Assembly: GCF_047160095.1 (NCBI RefSeq)
Contig: NZ_AP038785.1
Coordinates: forward strand, 2,170,001 to 2,234,000
Reading direction: 5' to 3'
Origin: Rodentibacter abscessus
GTDB taxonomy: Bacteria; Pseudomonadota; Gammaproteobacteria; Enterobacterales; Pasteurellaceae
DNA: 64,000 nucleotides
Shown here piece after piece: positions 1 to 8,347 of this stretch. Position numbers and translations under genes: made by a program. The notes under the pieces are model-generated. The model was not told the DNA's origin. It ran no database searches and saw only the letters and a list, made by a program, of their open reading frames with translations. Every line of letters begins with the position of its first letter. Position 1 is the first letter of the stretch.

Positions 1-26
1 AATTTTGAGAGATCTATCACAAAATT
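1..26. promoter_or_regulatory. CRP-like palindrome upstream of the sialidase gene
   Basis: A near-perfect 26-bp palindrome with core TGAGA-GATCTA-TCACA (positions 6-21), matching the CRP half-site layout TGTGA-N6-TCACA. A -10-like TATTTT (46-51) begins about 32 bp downstream of its centre, the geometry of a class II CRP promoter. A nearly identical 16-mer precedes nanM at 7745-7760 with the same spacing. Binding by CRP is inferred; a sialic-acid-specific regulator is possible. Confidence 0.6.
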
Positions 27-124
27 AAAACTTCATTATTGTTTTTATTTTGGAGTATTGCTACATTCAATCGGTAATAATTTTGGTTTACTTTTAACCA
101 TTTTACACGCCTAGGAGCAACTCT

Positions 125-3100
125 ATGAAAAAGACAACATTCTTCAAAAAAACCGCATTATCTCTTCTAATTTCTTCTGCAATTTTTACCACAAATCCTG
201 TGGAGGCAGTTTATTCCAACGCTATTTTAGATTTTTCCAGTTTGGAAAATTTTGATAGGCCTATTGATGTAACTCAGCAATTTAGAGACAAAGGGGTGTT
301 TAGCTTAGGATCCGGTACGGTGACATTTCGTGTAAAACCTAATGGCGGTTTTAATAATTTATTAGGGGTCAGTGATCCGGCGTCTAATGTGCGTTATGCC
401 TCTTTTTACGTAAATACCAGAGGTAATAAAGTGCAATATGGGGTGGAATTACGAACAGATACTAATACTCGTTTAATTCCAAATAGTGAATTAGTTACGC
501 CGGAATTGCCGATTACCAATGAATTTAGAACGGTTACCTATGCTTTTGATAAAGCCAATCAAACCATTAAAATTTATGTTGATGGGCAGTTACAAAAAAG
601 CACTAATCAATCCAAATTTTTTGAAGATATTTCAGGTTTAACGACTGCAACATTAGGTTCATTGACACGTGCAAGCTACCCCGCCAATAATTTCTCAGGC
701 TCAATTTATCACGCGGGTGCCATCGATGATGTGTTGTCTGATGAAGCAATAGCACGCTTACATTCGGATATTGTTGAGCGACAAAGAGTTGATATCCAAA
801 AAAATGCAGAAAAACTTGCTTTTTTACATGAAAAACGAACCAATATGGGAGCGTTTATGAGTGAAAAAGAGGAATTATTTAAACCGGGACAAGGCGGAGC
901 AAGAAGTTATCGCATTCCCGGTTTATTTACCACTAAAGATGGTGTTGTAATTGCAGCCATTGATAAGCGGAATCAACACGCCTCTGACTGGGGGAATATT
1001 GATTTAGCTGTCCGTCGTAGTTTGGACGGCGGGTTAACTTGGCAAGAAGATCAAGTCGTTGTCGATTTAGCCACGCAGCCCTATCAAAATTTGGGACCGG
1101 CAGAATCCGCATTGGTGATTGACGGAGTAATGACGCAGGACAAAAAGAGCGGTCGAATTTTTATGATGTTTGATATGTTCCCTGAATCTCAAGCATTATT
1201 TGGTATGTTTAATGATTCCAAAACAAGCTATGAAGCGGAGGGAAATGGACATATTAAGGTTAATGATAAATGGTATCGATTGATAACAGATGGTAATGGT
1301 CAAAGATACACCGTTCGTGAAGGCGGAATTGTTTACAACTCTGCCGGTGAAGCACAGGATTATCGCATTGTCGTAGAAGGTGATCCAAACCGTTCATTTA
1401 AAGATCTCGGGGATATTATAAGAATTAGCGACAATGAGCGTATAGGTAATATTTTCTTGCGTTCAAAACGAGCCGGTCATGATAGTGGGTCGTTCAATGC
1501 TCATTACACGAGTTATTTATGGATGACTTATAGTGATGATAACGGTAAAACTTGGGCAAGCCCTGTAGATATAACAACGCAAGTTAAAGCGGATTGGATG
1601 CGTTTTCTTGGAACAGGACCGGGGACAGGGATTCAGTTAAAAAATGGCAACCTTATGATCCCTGTTTATTATACCAATCGTGATAATAAACAATCTGCCG
1701 CTGTTATTGTGAGTTCGGACGGCGGTAAAACGTGGAAACGGGGGGAATCGCCTAATGATGCTTACCACGATGAGATAGGCGGTTCTCGTTATATCAATAA
1801 TCAACAATATGAACTTACTGAATCCCAAGTCGTTGAAATGAACAATGGCGATATCAAAATGTTCTCTCGCAACCGCACCGGAGCGGTAGTGATTTCTACC
1901 AGCCACGATGGTGGAATGACGTGGGATAAAAGTGCTTATTTAAGAGAAGCCGCATTACTTGATCCTTATTCTCAAATGTCCGTTATTCACTACTCTAAAC
2001 TGATTGATGGTAAAGAATATTTGGTGTTTGCCAATCCGCACGCCAATACACGCCGCAATGGTAAAGCTTGGTTGGGGGAAGTTCAGCCGGACGGTTCGAT
2101 TGAATGGAAATATCATACCACTATTGATGAAGGCACTTATGCTTATAATAGCCTGACTGAATTACCAAACGGTGATATTGGCTTGTTATATGAGCAGGTT
2201 CAAGGCGAAAATGCAAAATTTGTGCGATTTAATCTCCAAGAACTGTTTTGGAAAAGCAACATGATTTACCGAGACAGCCGCAATACCTCAAACCCAAATG
2301 TTTCACTCAACAGCATTGAGGAAGAAACCTATTATAAAATTGGCGATGGCGAAATGGTAAAAGTGGGAGAGGGCATTAATCCTGCTCATTTGGAAGTACG
2401 AGAAGGGATTTCCACGCTCAATCAACAAGCCAATAGTGCGGGTGAAAAACAGGCTTATGCTTCTGTTTTAGTGAAAGAAAAAGGCACTTTACGACTAGCA
2501 GATAACGAACAACTTAATCTTAGCAAAGTCAATCTTGAAAAAGGAACTCTTGATTTATTCGGTCGTGATTTCACTCTTGCCCCACAAGCAAACACTGAAA
2601 ACCAAGGATTACGCTCGCCGACGATTACGGGAAATATCGTCAATCACGCCACTACAGCGGCAACATTCAATTATCAACTCGATGGCGAACATCGGATTGT
2701 CGGTAAAGTAGGCGATAATCAAGGCGATCTCAATTTGAATTACCAGCCAACAGAAACCCAAAGTGCATTAATATTGGACGGAACTAGCCGACTTAATCAA
2801 ATTGAAGTGAAAAAAGGTAACTTGGTTTATGCGGATCACCAACATCAAGCGAAACAGATCAACTTAGCCACCGGTAGCCAAGTTACCTTACAAAATAATG
2901 CGGTATTAAATGCACAGAAAATTTCCTTAGCGAATAATGCGACTGTGGCTATTGAATCTGAGCAAATTGTCCAACTCAATACAAATACCGAAGGCGATGG
3001 GCAATTGATTAAAACGGGCAATGGCTATGCCAAAGTCAGCGGTGAATTAAACCACACAGGAAACACGCAAATTACCGGCGGTATTTTTGAATTAAATGGC

Positions 3101-4837
3101 AACATTAAGCAAAGTGCGGTCAATTTTTCGGGTAATTCTGTGTTAGCTGGGCAAGGTTCAATCGGAGGAACATTGACTTTGTCCGAAGGAAGTCGTATTC
3201 AACCGACAATGTTTGTCGCAAACCCACAAGAATTTAATGGTAACCGATTAACCCTTAACCATCTAAATAACGAAGGGGGCAGCTTTATGCTGACGGTTAA
3301 TAATGATAGCGAACAGATTAAAAACTGGCGGCACGACCAAGTATTGCTCAAGGGCAAACTAGAAAGTGAACAACCAATGCCTGTGGATATTCAATTATTA
3401 AATAACCATTTAGGTAATTCCGATAAGAATAATAACGGGCGTTATGATGCCGACGAGGGGATTTCGCTTATTCAAGTGAAAGATCCTAACGCATTACAGA
3501 AAGTAGCGTTACGTCAGATTCTCAGCTTAGATCGGAGTGCAGGTTTACATCCTCTCACTCTCGTCAGTGTTGAAGCAGGCGTGTCAGCGGCAGCGGATAA
3601 CCAAGTAAGTGATACGGCAAATTCTGATTTTACCGATTTCCGCTTACAAAATGTAATGATTGATGAAACCGGTCAACCGTTAGAACCTGTAATTAGAAAA
3701 CCTAAACCTGTTGAACCAACCCCACCTGTGGTAGAAAACCCGGTTCAGCCTGTTAAACCAATCCCACCTGTGGTAGAAAACCCGGTTCAGCCTGTTAAAC
3801 CAACGCCATCTGTAGAAGAAAAACCGGTTCAGCCTGTTAAACCAACCCCACCGGTGGTAGAAAAACCGGTTCAACCTGCTGAACCTGCACCACCAGTAGC
3901 GGATGCTGAGCTAAAACCAAGCCGTTCGGCAGTGTTGGCTCAAGTCCCTTCTTATATTGTGTCAAACACCGCCCTTTATCATCAAGGTAATCAAATTCAA
4001 GGGATTTTCCAAGATAATATTGAGCTAAAACATAAACACGGGATTTATGTGATCCAATCTCATACCAAACATCGCTATCATAATGATTTAGGTTTTACGA
4101 ATTATGGCTATCATTATAAATCCTCACAAAATACAACATTATTAGGTGGTTATGTATCTCTGAATGATCATAGTGAACTACACTCGGCACTTGCCTTTAG
4201 CCAACAAAAAGTTGAACCGCAAGCAGCAGATGGATATAGTCAAGCAAAATATAAAACGGTTTCTGCATTAGCTGCATTAAATAACCGTTGGGATAACTGG
4301 TTATTTAAGATTGGGCTAGGCTATCATCACCACAAAGGTGATATTTCCACAGCTAAACAACAAGACATTAGTTCTGTGAAAGCTCATCAACTCCAGTTCT
4401 TTGGACAACTGGGATATGATATTCCTGTTGGGAAATTTAGCCTCACGCCAACGACAGTTTTAAGTTATCAATATCTACATAACAATATCAAAGATAGTGG
4501 AAATGGTTGGAAAATTGATAACAAAAACTATCGTGTATTTACCCAACAACTCGGAACCTATTTAAATTGGAAAGGAGAAAAATTAACCTTAAAAGCCGGC
4601 GTATTCTATGAGTATAATCGTAGCAATAATCCAAAAGTTGTGATCAGCCCAACAGCTAATCAGAGCGAAGATTTTGCGATAGGTAAATTGGGCAATGCTA
4701 TGGTTTATAAAGTAGCTGCAACGGTTAATATTACACAAAATCTAACTTTTGGCTTACAAGTAAGTCATCGACAAGCCTTATCTCAAGCTAAATTGAAGCA
4801 AACCAATGTGTTAGGGAAGTTAGAATATCAATTTTAA
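125..4837 (+). CDS. Sialidase autotransporter (exo-alpha-sialidase, type V secreted)
   Basis: Surface sialidase predicted to release sialic acid from host glycans. A signal peptide (about residues 1-28, ending VEA) is followed by a LamG/concanavalin-like lectin domain (about 30-220). The sialidase propeller (about 250-720) has the YRIPG arginine motif (R263), four Asp-boxes (S-x-D-x-G-x-T-W at 299, 470, 530 and 593), a likely nucleophile Tyr674 in AYNSL, and Glu690. A beta-helical passenger with autotransporter-type repeats follows (about 750-1190), then a Pro/Val/Glu tandem-repeat linker (about 1195-1260) and a C-terminal beta-barrel (about 1290-1570) ending in Phe. The start has AGGAG at 112-116. 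It carries one USS (3112). It resembles Pasteurella NanB/NanH-type sialidases but looks longer. The neighbouring nanM and porin support a sialic acid role. Exact linkage specificity cannot be read. Confidence 0.93.
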   Translation: MKKTTFFKKTALSLLISSAIFTTNPVEAVYSNAILDFSSLENFDRPIDVTQQFRDKGVFSLGSGTVTFRVKPNGGFNNLLGVSDPASNVRYASFYVNTRGNKVQYGVELRTDTNTRLIPNSELVTPELPITNEFRTVTYAFDKANQTIKIYVDGQLQKSTNQSKFFEDISGLTTATLGSLTRASYPANNFSGSIYHAGAIDDVLSDEAIARLHSDIVERQRVDIQKNAEKLAFLHEKRTNMGAFMSEKEELFKPGQGGARSYRIPGLFTTKDGVVIAAIDKRNQHASDWGNIDLAVRRSLDGGLTWQEDQVVVDLATQPYQNLGPAESALVIDGVMTQDKKSGRIFMMFDMFPESQALFGMFNDSKTSYEAEGNGHIKVNDKWYRLITDGNGQRYTVREGGIVYNSAGEAQDYRIVVEGDPNRSFKDLGDIIRISDNERIGNIFLRSKRAGHDSGSFNAHYTSYLWMTYSDDNGKTWASPVDITTQVKADWMRFLGTGPGTGIQLKNGNLMIPVYYTNRDNKQSAAVIVSSDGGKTWKRGESPNDAYHDEIGGSRYINNQQYELTESQVVEMNNGDIKMFSRNRTGAVVISTSHDGGMTWDKSAYLREAALLDPYSQMSVIHYSKLIDGKEYLVFANPHANTRRNGKAWLGEVQPDGSIEWKYHTTIDEGTYAYNSLTELPNGDIGLLYEQVQGENAKFVRFNLQELFWKSNMIYRDSRNTSNPNVSLNSIEEETYYKIGDGEMVKVGEGINPAHLEVREGISTLNQQANSAGEKQAYASVLVKEKGTLRLADNEQLNLSKVNLEKGTLDLFGRDFTLAPQANTENQGLRSPTITGNIVNHATTAATFNYQLDGEHRIVGKVGDNQGDLNLNYQPTETQSALILDGTSRLNQIEVKKGNLVYADHQHQAKQINLATGSQVTLQNNAVLNAQKISLANNATVAIESEQIVQLNTNTEGDGQLIKTGNGYAKVSGELNHTGNTQITGGIFELNGNIKQSAVNFSGNSVLAGQGSIGGTLTLSEGSRIQPTMFVANPQEFNGNRLTLNHLNNEGGSFMLTVNNDSEQIKNWRHDQVLLKGKLESEQPMPVDIQLLNNHLGNSDKNNNGRYDADEGISLIQVKDPNALQKVALRQILSLDRSAGLHPLTLVSVEAGVSAAADNQVSDTANSDFTDFRLQNVMIDETGQPLEPVIRKPKPVEPTPPVVENPVQPVKPIPPVVENPVQPVKPTPSVEEKPVQPVKPTPPVVEKPVQPAEPAPPVADAELKPSRSAVLAQVPSYIVSNTALYHQGNQIQGIFQDNIELKHKHGIYVIQSHTKHRYHNDLGFTNYGYHYKSSQNTTLLGGYVSLNDHSELHSALAFSQQKVEPQAADGYSQAKYKTVSALAALNNRWDNWLFKIGLGYHHHKGDISTAKQQDISSVKAHQLQFFGQLGYDIPVGKFSLTPTTVLSYQYLHNNIKDSGNGWKIDNKNYRVFTQQLGTYLNWKGEKLTLKAGVFYEYNRSNNPKVVISPTANQSEDFAIGKLGNAMVYKVAATVNITQNLTFGLQVSHRQALSQAKLKQTNVLGKLEYQF
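3700..3900 (+). repeat. Proline-rich tandem repeats inside the sialidase
   Basis: About four 54-57 bp in-frame repeats encode units close to P-P-V-V-E-N-P-V-Q-P-V-K-P. They form an extended linker between passenger and barrel. Repeat length is a multiple of three, so copy-number change would alter the linker length without a frameshift. Confidence 0.85.
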
Positions 4838-4860
4838 CTTTCTATGCACCAACTAAAACA

Positions 4861-4890
4861 AAACCACCCCAACGAGGGTGGTTTAATTTT
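4861..4890 (+). terminator. Rho-independent terminator after the sialidase gene
   Basis: A 9-bp stem AAACCACCC/GGGTGGTTT (4861-4869, 4876-4884) with a 6-nt loop, followed by AATTTT. It lies 24 bp after the stop codon. Confidence 0.85.
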
Positions 4891-4915
4891 ATGTGTAGTA
4901 GATAAAACAGTTCGG

Positions 4916-5054
4916 TATTATGTAGCAGTTGCGCAAAGAGAATTTTATCTCCAATATTTCTTGGGGTAGGGGGCGTTAGGCGAAGCCGTAATGCACCGTA
5001 ATGAAATTTATTGATAAAAAGGTGCGTTACGCCTTACGGCTAACACACCCTACA
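4916..5054. repeat. Family A MITE-like palindromic repeat, copy A1
   Basis: The left terminal repeat (TATTATGTAGCAGTTGCGC) and central palindrome (GGCGTTAGGCGAAGCCGTAA ... GGTGCGTTACG ... CACACCCTAC) are present; the right terminal repeat is missing. It fills most of the gap between the convergent sialidase and porin genes (4838-5186). Its interior closely matches copy A6 (around 40240-40340). Confidence 0.8.
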
Positions 5055-5117
5055 CCTCGGTTAACTTGGCAAAAGTTGAAACTATTTTTTCGTGAAATTT
5101 TTACTATACCTCAATAT

Positions 5118-5158
5118 ATAAAAAAGCGGCTAATCACGATAGAGAATGATTAGCCGAA
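5118..5158 (-). terminator. Rho-independent terminator of the nanM-porin operon
   Basis: Perfect 10-bp stem CGGCTAATCA (5127-5136) with TGATTAGCCG (5147-5156), 10-nt loop, and a run of A on the plus strand (T on the transcript strand) at 5120-5125. Confidence 0.85.
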
Positions 5159-5186
5159 TTTTAAAGACTAGCAACAATAATTTCTA

Positions 5187-6284
5187 TTAGAATCGAATAC
5201 GTGTACCTAGCACTAAACGATGATTTTTAAATTTACCATCAGCTAGGGCAGAATGTTTCACTTGTCCTGAACCGCCTTCAAGATAAACAGAAACAAATTT
5301 ATTAAATTTGTGGTCTGCACCAATCATCCAACCACGCATTTTATATTTCTCAGCAATATTTGCTTTTTGTGCTTGCGCAAAATAGTATTCGGAATAAACT
5401 GCATTTTTTGGAGTAACTTGGACTTTTAAGCCTACTTGGAAACGGTTGTTTTTGTTGAAAGGGCCACCCGCATTAGCAATTTTTTGGAAGCCAATATTTT
5501 TTGAATCGTGACCTTTATCCGCTTTACCGTAAGCCCAGTCTAAACCGACGCTAACCAATTTATAAGTTACGTCAAAACCCACACCGGCACGAACTAAATC
5601 ATATTCGTCAGCTTTGAAACCGGTATCAGATTGTTTTACGTTGGTATAGCCTGAACCGAAACGTACGGCGAGATCATCCCATTTACCATCATAGAATAAA
5701 CCGACACCATAACCTTGGCCTTCATCCCAAACGGAATTGCCGCTTGAACCCCGAACCGTTTTTCCACTTGCATCTTTAACTTCTTTATCCCGAACACCGA
5801 AATAATAATCCGCAGCAAAACGAACACCGGCAAATTTAGCAGACATAAAGTGTACCGCTTTTTTATGTTGATCTAAAAATACGTTACCGCCCCACTCGTA
5901 AGTATAGTTTGCTTTTGGAATATGGTCTCCTAAAGTTAATTGACGACCAAAGGTGAGTGTACCGATTTCAGGGTGAGTAAATCCTCCAAATACGCGTTTA
6001 GCATGTAAATCATTAGCAAATTTGCCACCACTTGAAAAACGCATTTCAACGGCGGCTAATGCTGAAAAACCTTGACCAATCTCTTGGAATGCGCGAACAC
6101 GAAAACGAGAACCTTCATCGTACAGATCCGTACGTTTACTTTTTTCACCGCGAAGCTCTAAGCTGGCACGTCCATCAATGTCAATTTTAGTGCCAAAATC
6201 TTTATTTTCATAAACGACAACGGCATTTGCGGCAGAACTTGCAGCCATTGCAGCAACAGCTAAAGCAATAATTGTTTTTTTCAT
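5187..6284 (-). CDS. OmpP2/OmpH-type outer membrane porin, candidate sialic acid porin
   Basis: A 365-residue general-porin-family protein. It has a signal peptide (1-21, ending ANA), alternating beta-strand segments, conserved porin pieces (GRASLELRGE, FGRQLTLGDH near the constriction loop) and the C-terminal aromatic signature TRIRF for BAM assembly. It starts at an ATG preceded by GAGGAAATC. It is the second gene of a unit led by nanM: only 51 bp separate them and I see no terminator in the gap. That placement suggests it admits sialic acid or its oligomers, a role played by the unrelated NanC porin beside nanM in E. coli. Family is sure; substrate is inference. It could simply be a second P2-type general porin. 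Confidence 0.9.
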   Translation of the reverse strand: MKKTIIALAVAAMAASSAANAVVVYENKDFGTKIDIDGRASLELRGEKSKRTDLYDEGSRFRVRAFQEIGQGFSALAAVEMRFSSGGKFANDLHAKRVFGGFTHPEIGTLTFGRQLTLGDHIPKANYTYEWGGNVFLDQHKKAVHFMSAKFAGVRFAADYYFGVRDKEVKDASGKTVRGSSGNSVWDEGQGYGVGLFYDGKWDDLAVRFGSGYTNVKQSDTGFKADEYDLVRAGVGFDVTYKLVSVGLDWAYGKADKGHDSKNIGFQKIANAGGPFNKNNRFQVGLKVQVTPKNAVYSEYYFAQAQKANIAEKYKMRGWMIGADHKFNKFVSVYLEGGSGQVKHSALADGKFKNHRLVLGTRIRF

Positions 6285-6335
6285 AATGATTTCCTCATGG
6301 TTGATTAAAATTAACTGTGCAATAAAGACAAGCCA

Positions 6336-7469
6336 TTATTCGATTGTTAATGTTTTGCCGTCATAACTTAAAGTTTGCACTGATGTTAAGGCTTTGCCAC
6401 CGTCAGTTTCACCGCCAATTAGCAATACCTTGTTGTTATACGCAATACTCACTCCATAACCAATACCTGCCGGTAATTCACCAACAATTTTCCATTTGTT
6501 ATTGTTGAGTGCATAAACTTCCTTATGCCATGCTTTTTTCAGTCCTTGATGAGCAAATAATTTGCCTTCTTTGAATTGTTTGGTTGAACCCGGGAAATTT
6601 GCCCCACCGGTTACGATATAATAACCGTTGGTATATCCACCCATAGCACCGGCTAAGCCATCTTGTATCTGACCTTTTGGTGCAGGCAGATCACCTAATG
6701 CTTTCCATTTCACACCTTTTGCCGTGATGGTACCTTGCTCTGTTGATGAAGTACGTAATCCCGGTTTGATTTCTCCATTTACAACGAGAAGATCATTGCC
6801 TTTAATGGCAAATGCCGCGCCGGCACGTGGTGGGAATGGGAATACTCCCTCGTTGTACCATTTATTTGTTGCCGGTTGATAGCTGAATAACTCAGGAGTA
6901 AAGAAATAGTCTTGCGGACGTTGATCAAAATACGGATCCATCACCGCTTTTTGTTTTGCTTTATCATCACCTGCGGCAGTGTAATCTTGGAAGTAACCAT
7001 TAAAAATAGCTTCATTCACACCGCCGATTAAATAAATTTTATCTTGAGAACCGACCGCACTTGCACCAACAATTCCCCGAGGTGAACGTGTCGGGAGCTT
7101 ATCCCAGGTATTTTCCGCCGGGTTGTAGCGATAAGCGTCATTCACTAATTGTAATTCGCCTTTTTCATTTTTTTGTAAGCCGCCGAATACATATAATTTT
7201 CCGTCAATTGCTGCTGCTACAGGTTGGTTACGATCCCCTCCCGGAAATGCCGCAATTTCTTGCCATTGCGCATCTTTTTCTTTCAAATTCAAGGAGAAGA
7301 ATTTGTTACCTCCTGTACCTAACCCCACATAAACCGTGTCATTGATTAATGCGCCTGCACCACTTTTAATCCCAATCGGTAAATCAGGATATTGTGTAGC
7401 ATGGACAGTTGAAAATGCAGTAAGTGAAATTGTGGCTAATATTGCCGCAGATAAAGTTGATTTTTTCAT
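6336..7469 (-). CDS. nanM: N-acetylneuraminate epimerase (sialate mutarotase), periplasmic
   Basis: Interconverts alpha and beta sialic acid in the periplasm, speeding use of the alpha anomer released by sialidases. The 377-residue protein has a signal peptide (about 1-24, ending VHA) and Kelch beta-propeller blades visible as KLYVFGG, KIYLIGG, GYYIVTGG and KVLLIGG. I chose the ATG at 7469 (MKKST): it has GAGG seven bases upstream and begins the signal peptide. An ATG at 7481 overlaps that Shine-Dalgarno sequence and is less likely. It leads the unit nanM-porin. A CRP-like operator and -10 lie about 250 bp upstream, giving a long leader. The transport and catabolic nan genes are not in this window. 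Confidence 0.92.
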   Translation of the reverse strand: MKKSTLSAAILATISLTAFSTVHATQYPDLPIGIKSGAGALINDTVYVGLGTGGNKFFSLNLKEKDAQWQEIAAFPGGDRNQPVAAAIDGKLYVFGGLQKNEKGELQLVNDAYRYNPAENTWDKLPTRSPRGIVGASAVGSQDKIYLIGGVNEAIFNGYFQDYTAAGDDKAKQKAVMDPYFDQRPQDYFFTPELFSYQPATNKWYNEGVFPFPPRAGAAFAIKGNDLLVVNGEIKPGLRTSSTEQGTITAKGVKWKALGDLPAPKGQIQDGLAGAMGGYTNGYYIVTGGANFPGSTKQFKEGKLFAHQGLKKAWHKEVYALNNNKWKIVGELPAGIGYGVSIAYNNKVLLIGGETDGGKALTSVQTLSYDGKTLTIE

Positions 7470-7530
7470 ATAGCACCTCATTGAGAGATTGATAATTTGC
7501 CTATCTTTAAAACAACATTGAAGGGCTCTT

Positions 7531-7577
7531 TTAAATAGAAGGAGAAAACAATACGGTGAATTGCACGAAATCTCCTT
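7531..7577 (-). other. Possible leader peptide ORF in the nanM 5' region
   Basis: On the minus strand AAGGAG (7577-7572) lies 5 bases before a GTG (7566) opening an 11-codon frame that stops with TAA at 7533-7531. The same ribosome-binding sequence can pair with the reverse copy at 7539-7545 (7-bp stem AAGGAGA/TCTCCTT), so it may be masked. It lies within the predicted long nanM leader. Purely sequence inference. Confidence 0.3.
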
Positions 7578-7715
7578 TCTTTTATTCCAACATTAATAAG
7601 TTTTGTGTGAATGTGATAATTTCCGAGAATATCGCAATGAGTACCAATATTGAGAAGCTCAGTACCAAAGCGTTAAGAAGATAGTGCCATCTTACGGAGT
7701 AAAAAAACAATATTC

Positions 7716-7760
7716 AATATAAATTTGAAGTGAATTTTCAGAAATGAGAGATAGATCACA
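7716..7760 (-). promoter_or_regulatory. CRP-like site and -10 for nanM-porin
   Basis: TGAGA-GATAGA-TCACA at 7745-7760 differs at only two bases from the site before the sialidase gene. On the minus strand a TATATT -10 box (7721-7716) starts about 31 bp from the site centre, fitting a class II activated promoter. The remaining gap 7482-7715 is leader; 7823-7866 holds an imperfect inverted USS pair. Confidence 0.5.
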
Positions 7761-7922
7761 AATTTACAAAATGCTATTTACAAGTGCTCAACAAAGAATC
7801 AATTATGAAGGAAGTTGAAGATAAAAGTGCGGCGATAAAAAACAATGTTTTAAATAACCGCACTTTATTTACACGATATGAAGATAAAATATTCAACTGA
7901 GCTATCTTTTTCAAAAAAGGGT

Positions 7923-7950
7923 TTGACATCTTTTTAAAAAAACGTATTAT
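7923..7950 (+). promoter_or_regulatory. Promoter of the tRNA-Ser/tRNA-Arg cluster
   Basis: Perfect -35 TTGACA (7923-7928), 16-bp spacer and -10 TATTAT (7945-7950), placing the start about 15 bp before the tRNA-Ser gene. Confidence 0.85.
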
Positions 7951-7970
7951 ACCGCCCACAAACCGATTGT

Positions 7971-8064
7971 GGTGAGATGGCCGAGTAGGCTGAAGGCGCT
8001 CCCCTGCTAAGGGAGTATGGGGTCAAAAACTCCATCGAGGGTTCGAATCCCTCTCTCACCGCCA
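7971..8064 (+). tRNA. tRNA-Ser (GCT)
   Basis: Class II tRNA with acceptor GGTGAGA/TCTCACC, anticodon stem CTCCC/GGGAG around loop CTGCTAA (anticodon GCT, reads AGC/AGU), a long variable arm, a TTCGAAT T-loop and encoded CCA. Confidence 0.96.
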
Positions 8065-8084
8065 TTTGTATTTTTATTTATTCT

Positions 8085-8161
8085 GCACCCGTAGCTCAGC
8101 TGGATAGAGTACTCGGCTACGAACCGAGCGGTCAGAGGTTCGAATCCTCTCGGGTGCGCCA
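8085..8161 (+). tRNA. tRNA-Arg (ACG), copy 1
   Basis: Acceptor GCACCCG/CGGGTGC, anticodon arm CTCGG-CTACGAA-CCGAG (anticodon ACG, A34 expected to become inosine), T-arm AGAGG/CCTCT, encoded CCA. Confidence 0.96.
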
Positions 8162-8216
8162 TTTTAAAACGGCTCTATCTTATTAGAATGGTTATGAATA
8201 ATTAAAAGACGACTAC

Positions 8217-8293
8217 GCACCCGTAGCTCAGCTGGATAGAGTACTCGGCTACGAACCGAGCGGTCAAAGGTTCGAATCCTTTCGGGTGCGCCA
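8217..8293 (+). tRNA. tRNA-Arg (ACG), copy 2
   Basis: Identical to copy 1 except for one compensated T-stem pair (AAAGG/CCTTT instead of AGAGG/CCTCT). Encoded CCA. Probably one transcript with the two preceding tRNAs. Confidence 0.96.
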
Positions 8294-8347
8294 TTCTTAT
8301 TTTTTTCCAATTTCTAAGTTTTTAAAGCGATTTAGTTACCCTACTTG

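Noticed and set aside
3680..3874. Aromatic/Arg-rich ORF opposite the sialidase linker
   Set aside because: Antisense shadow of the proline repeat; composition mirrors the repeat codons.
4916..5054. Family A repeats as insertion sequences
   Set aside because: No copy contains a transposase or any coding capacity; at 80-175 bp they fit non-autonomous elements only.
7774..7959. Small basic/hydrophobic ORF on the minus strand
   Set aside because: It spans a USS pair and the tRNA promoter, has no ribosome-binding site and no recognisable family.
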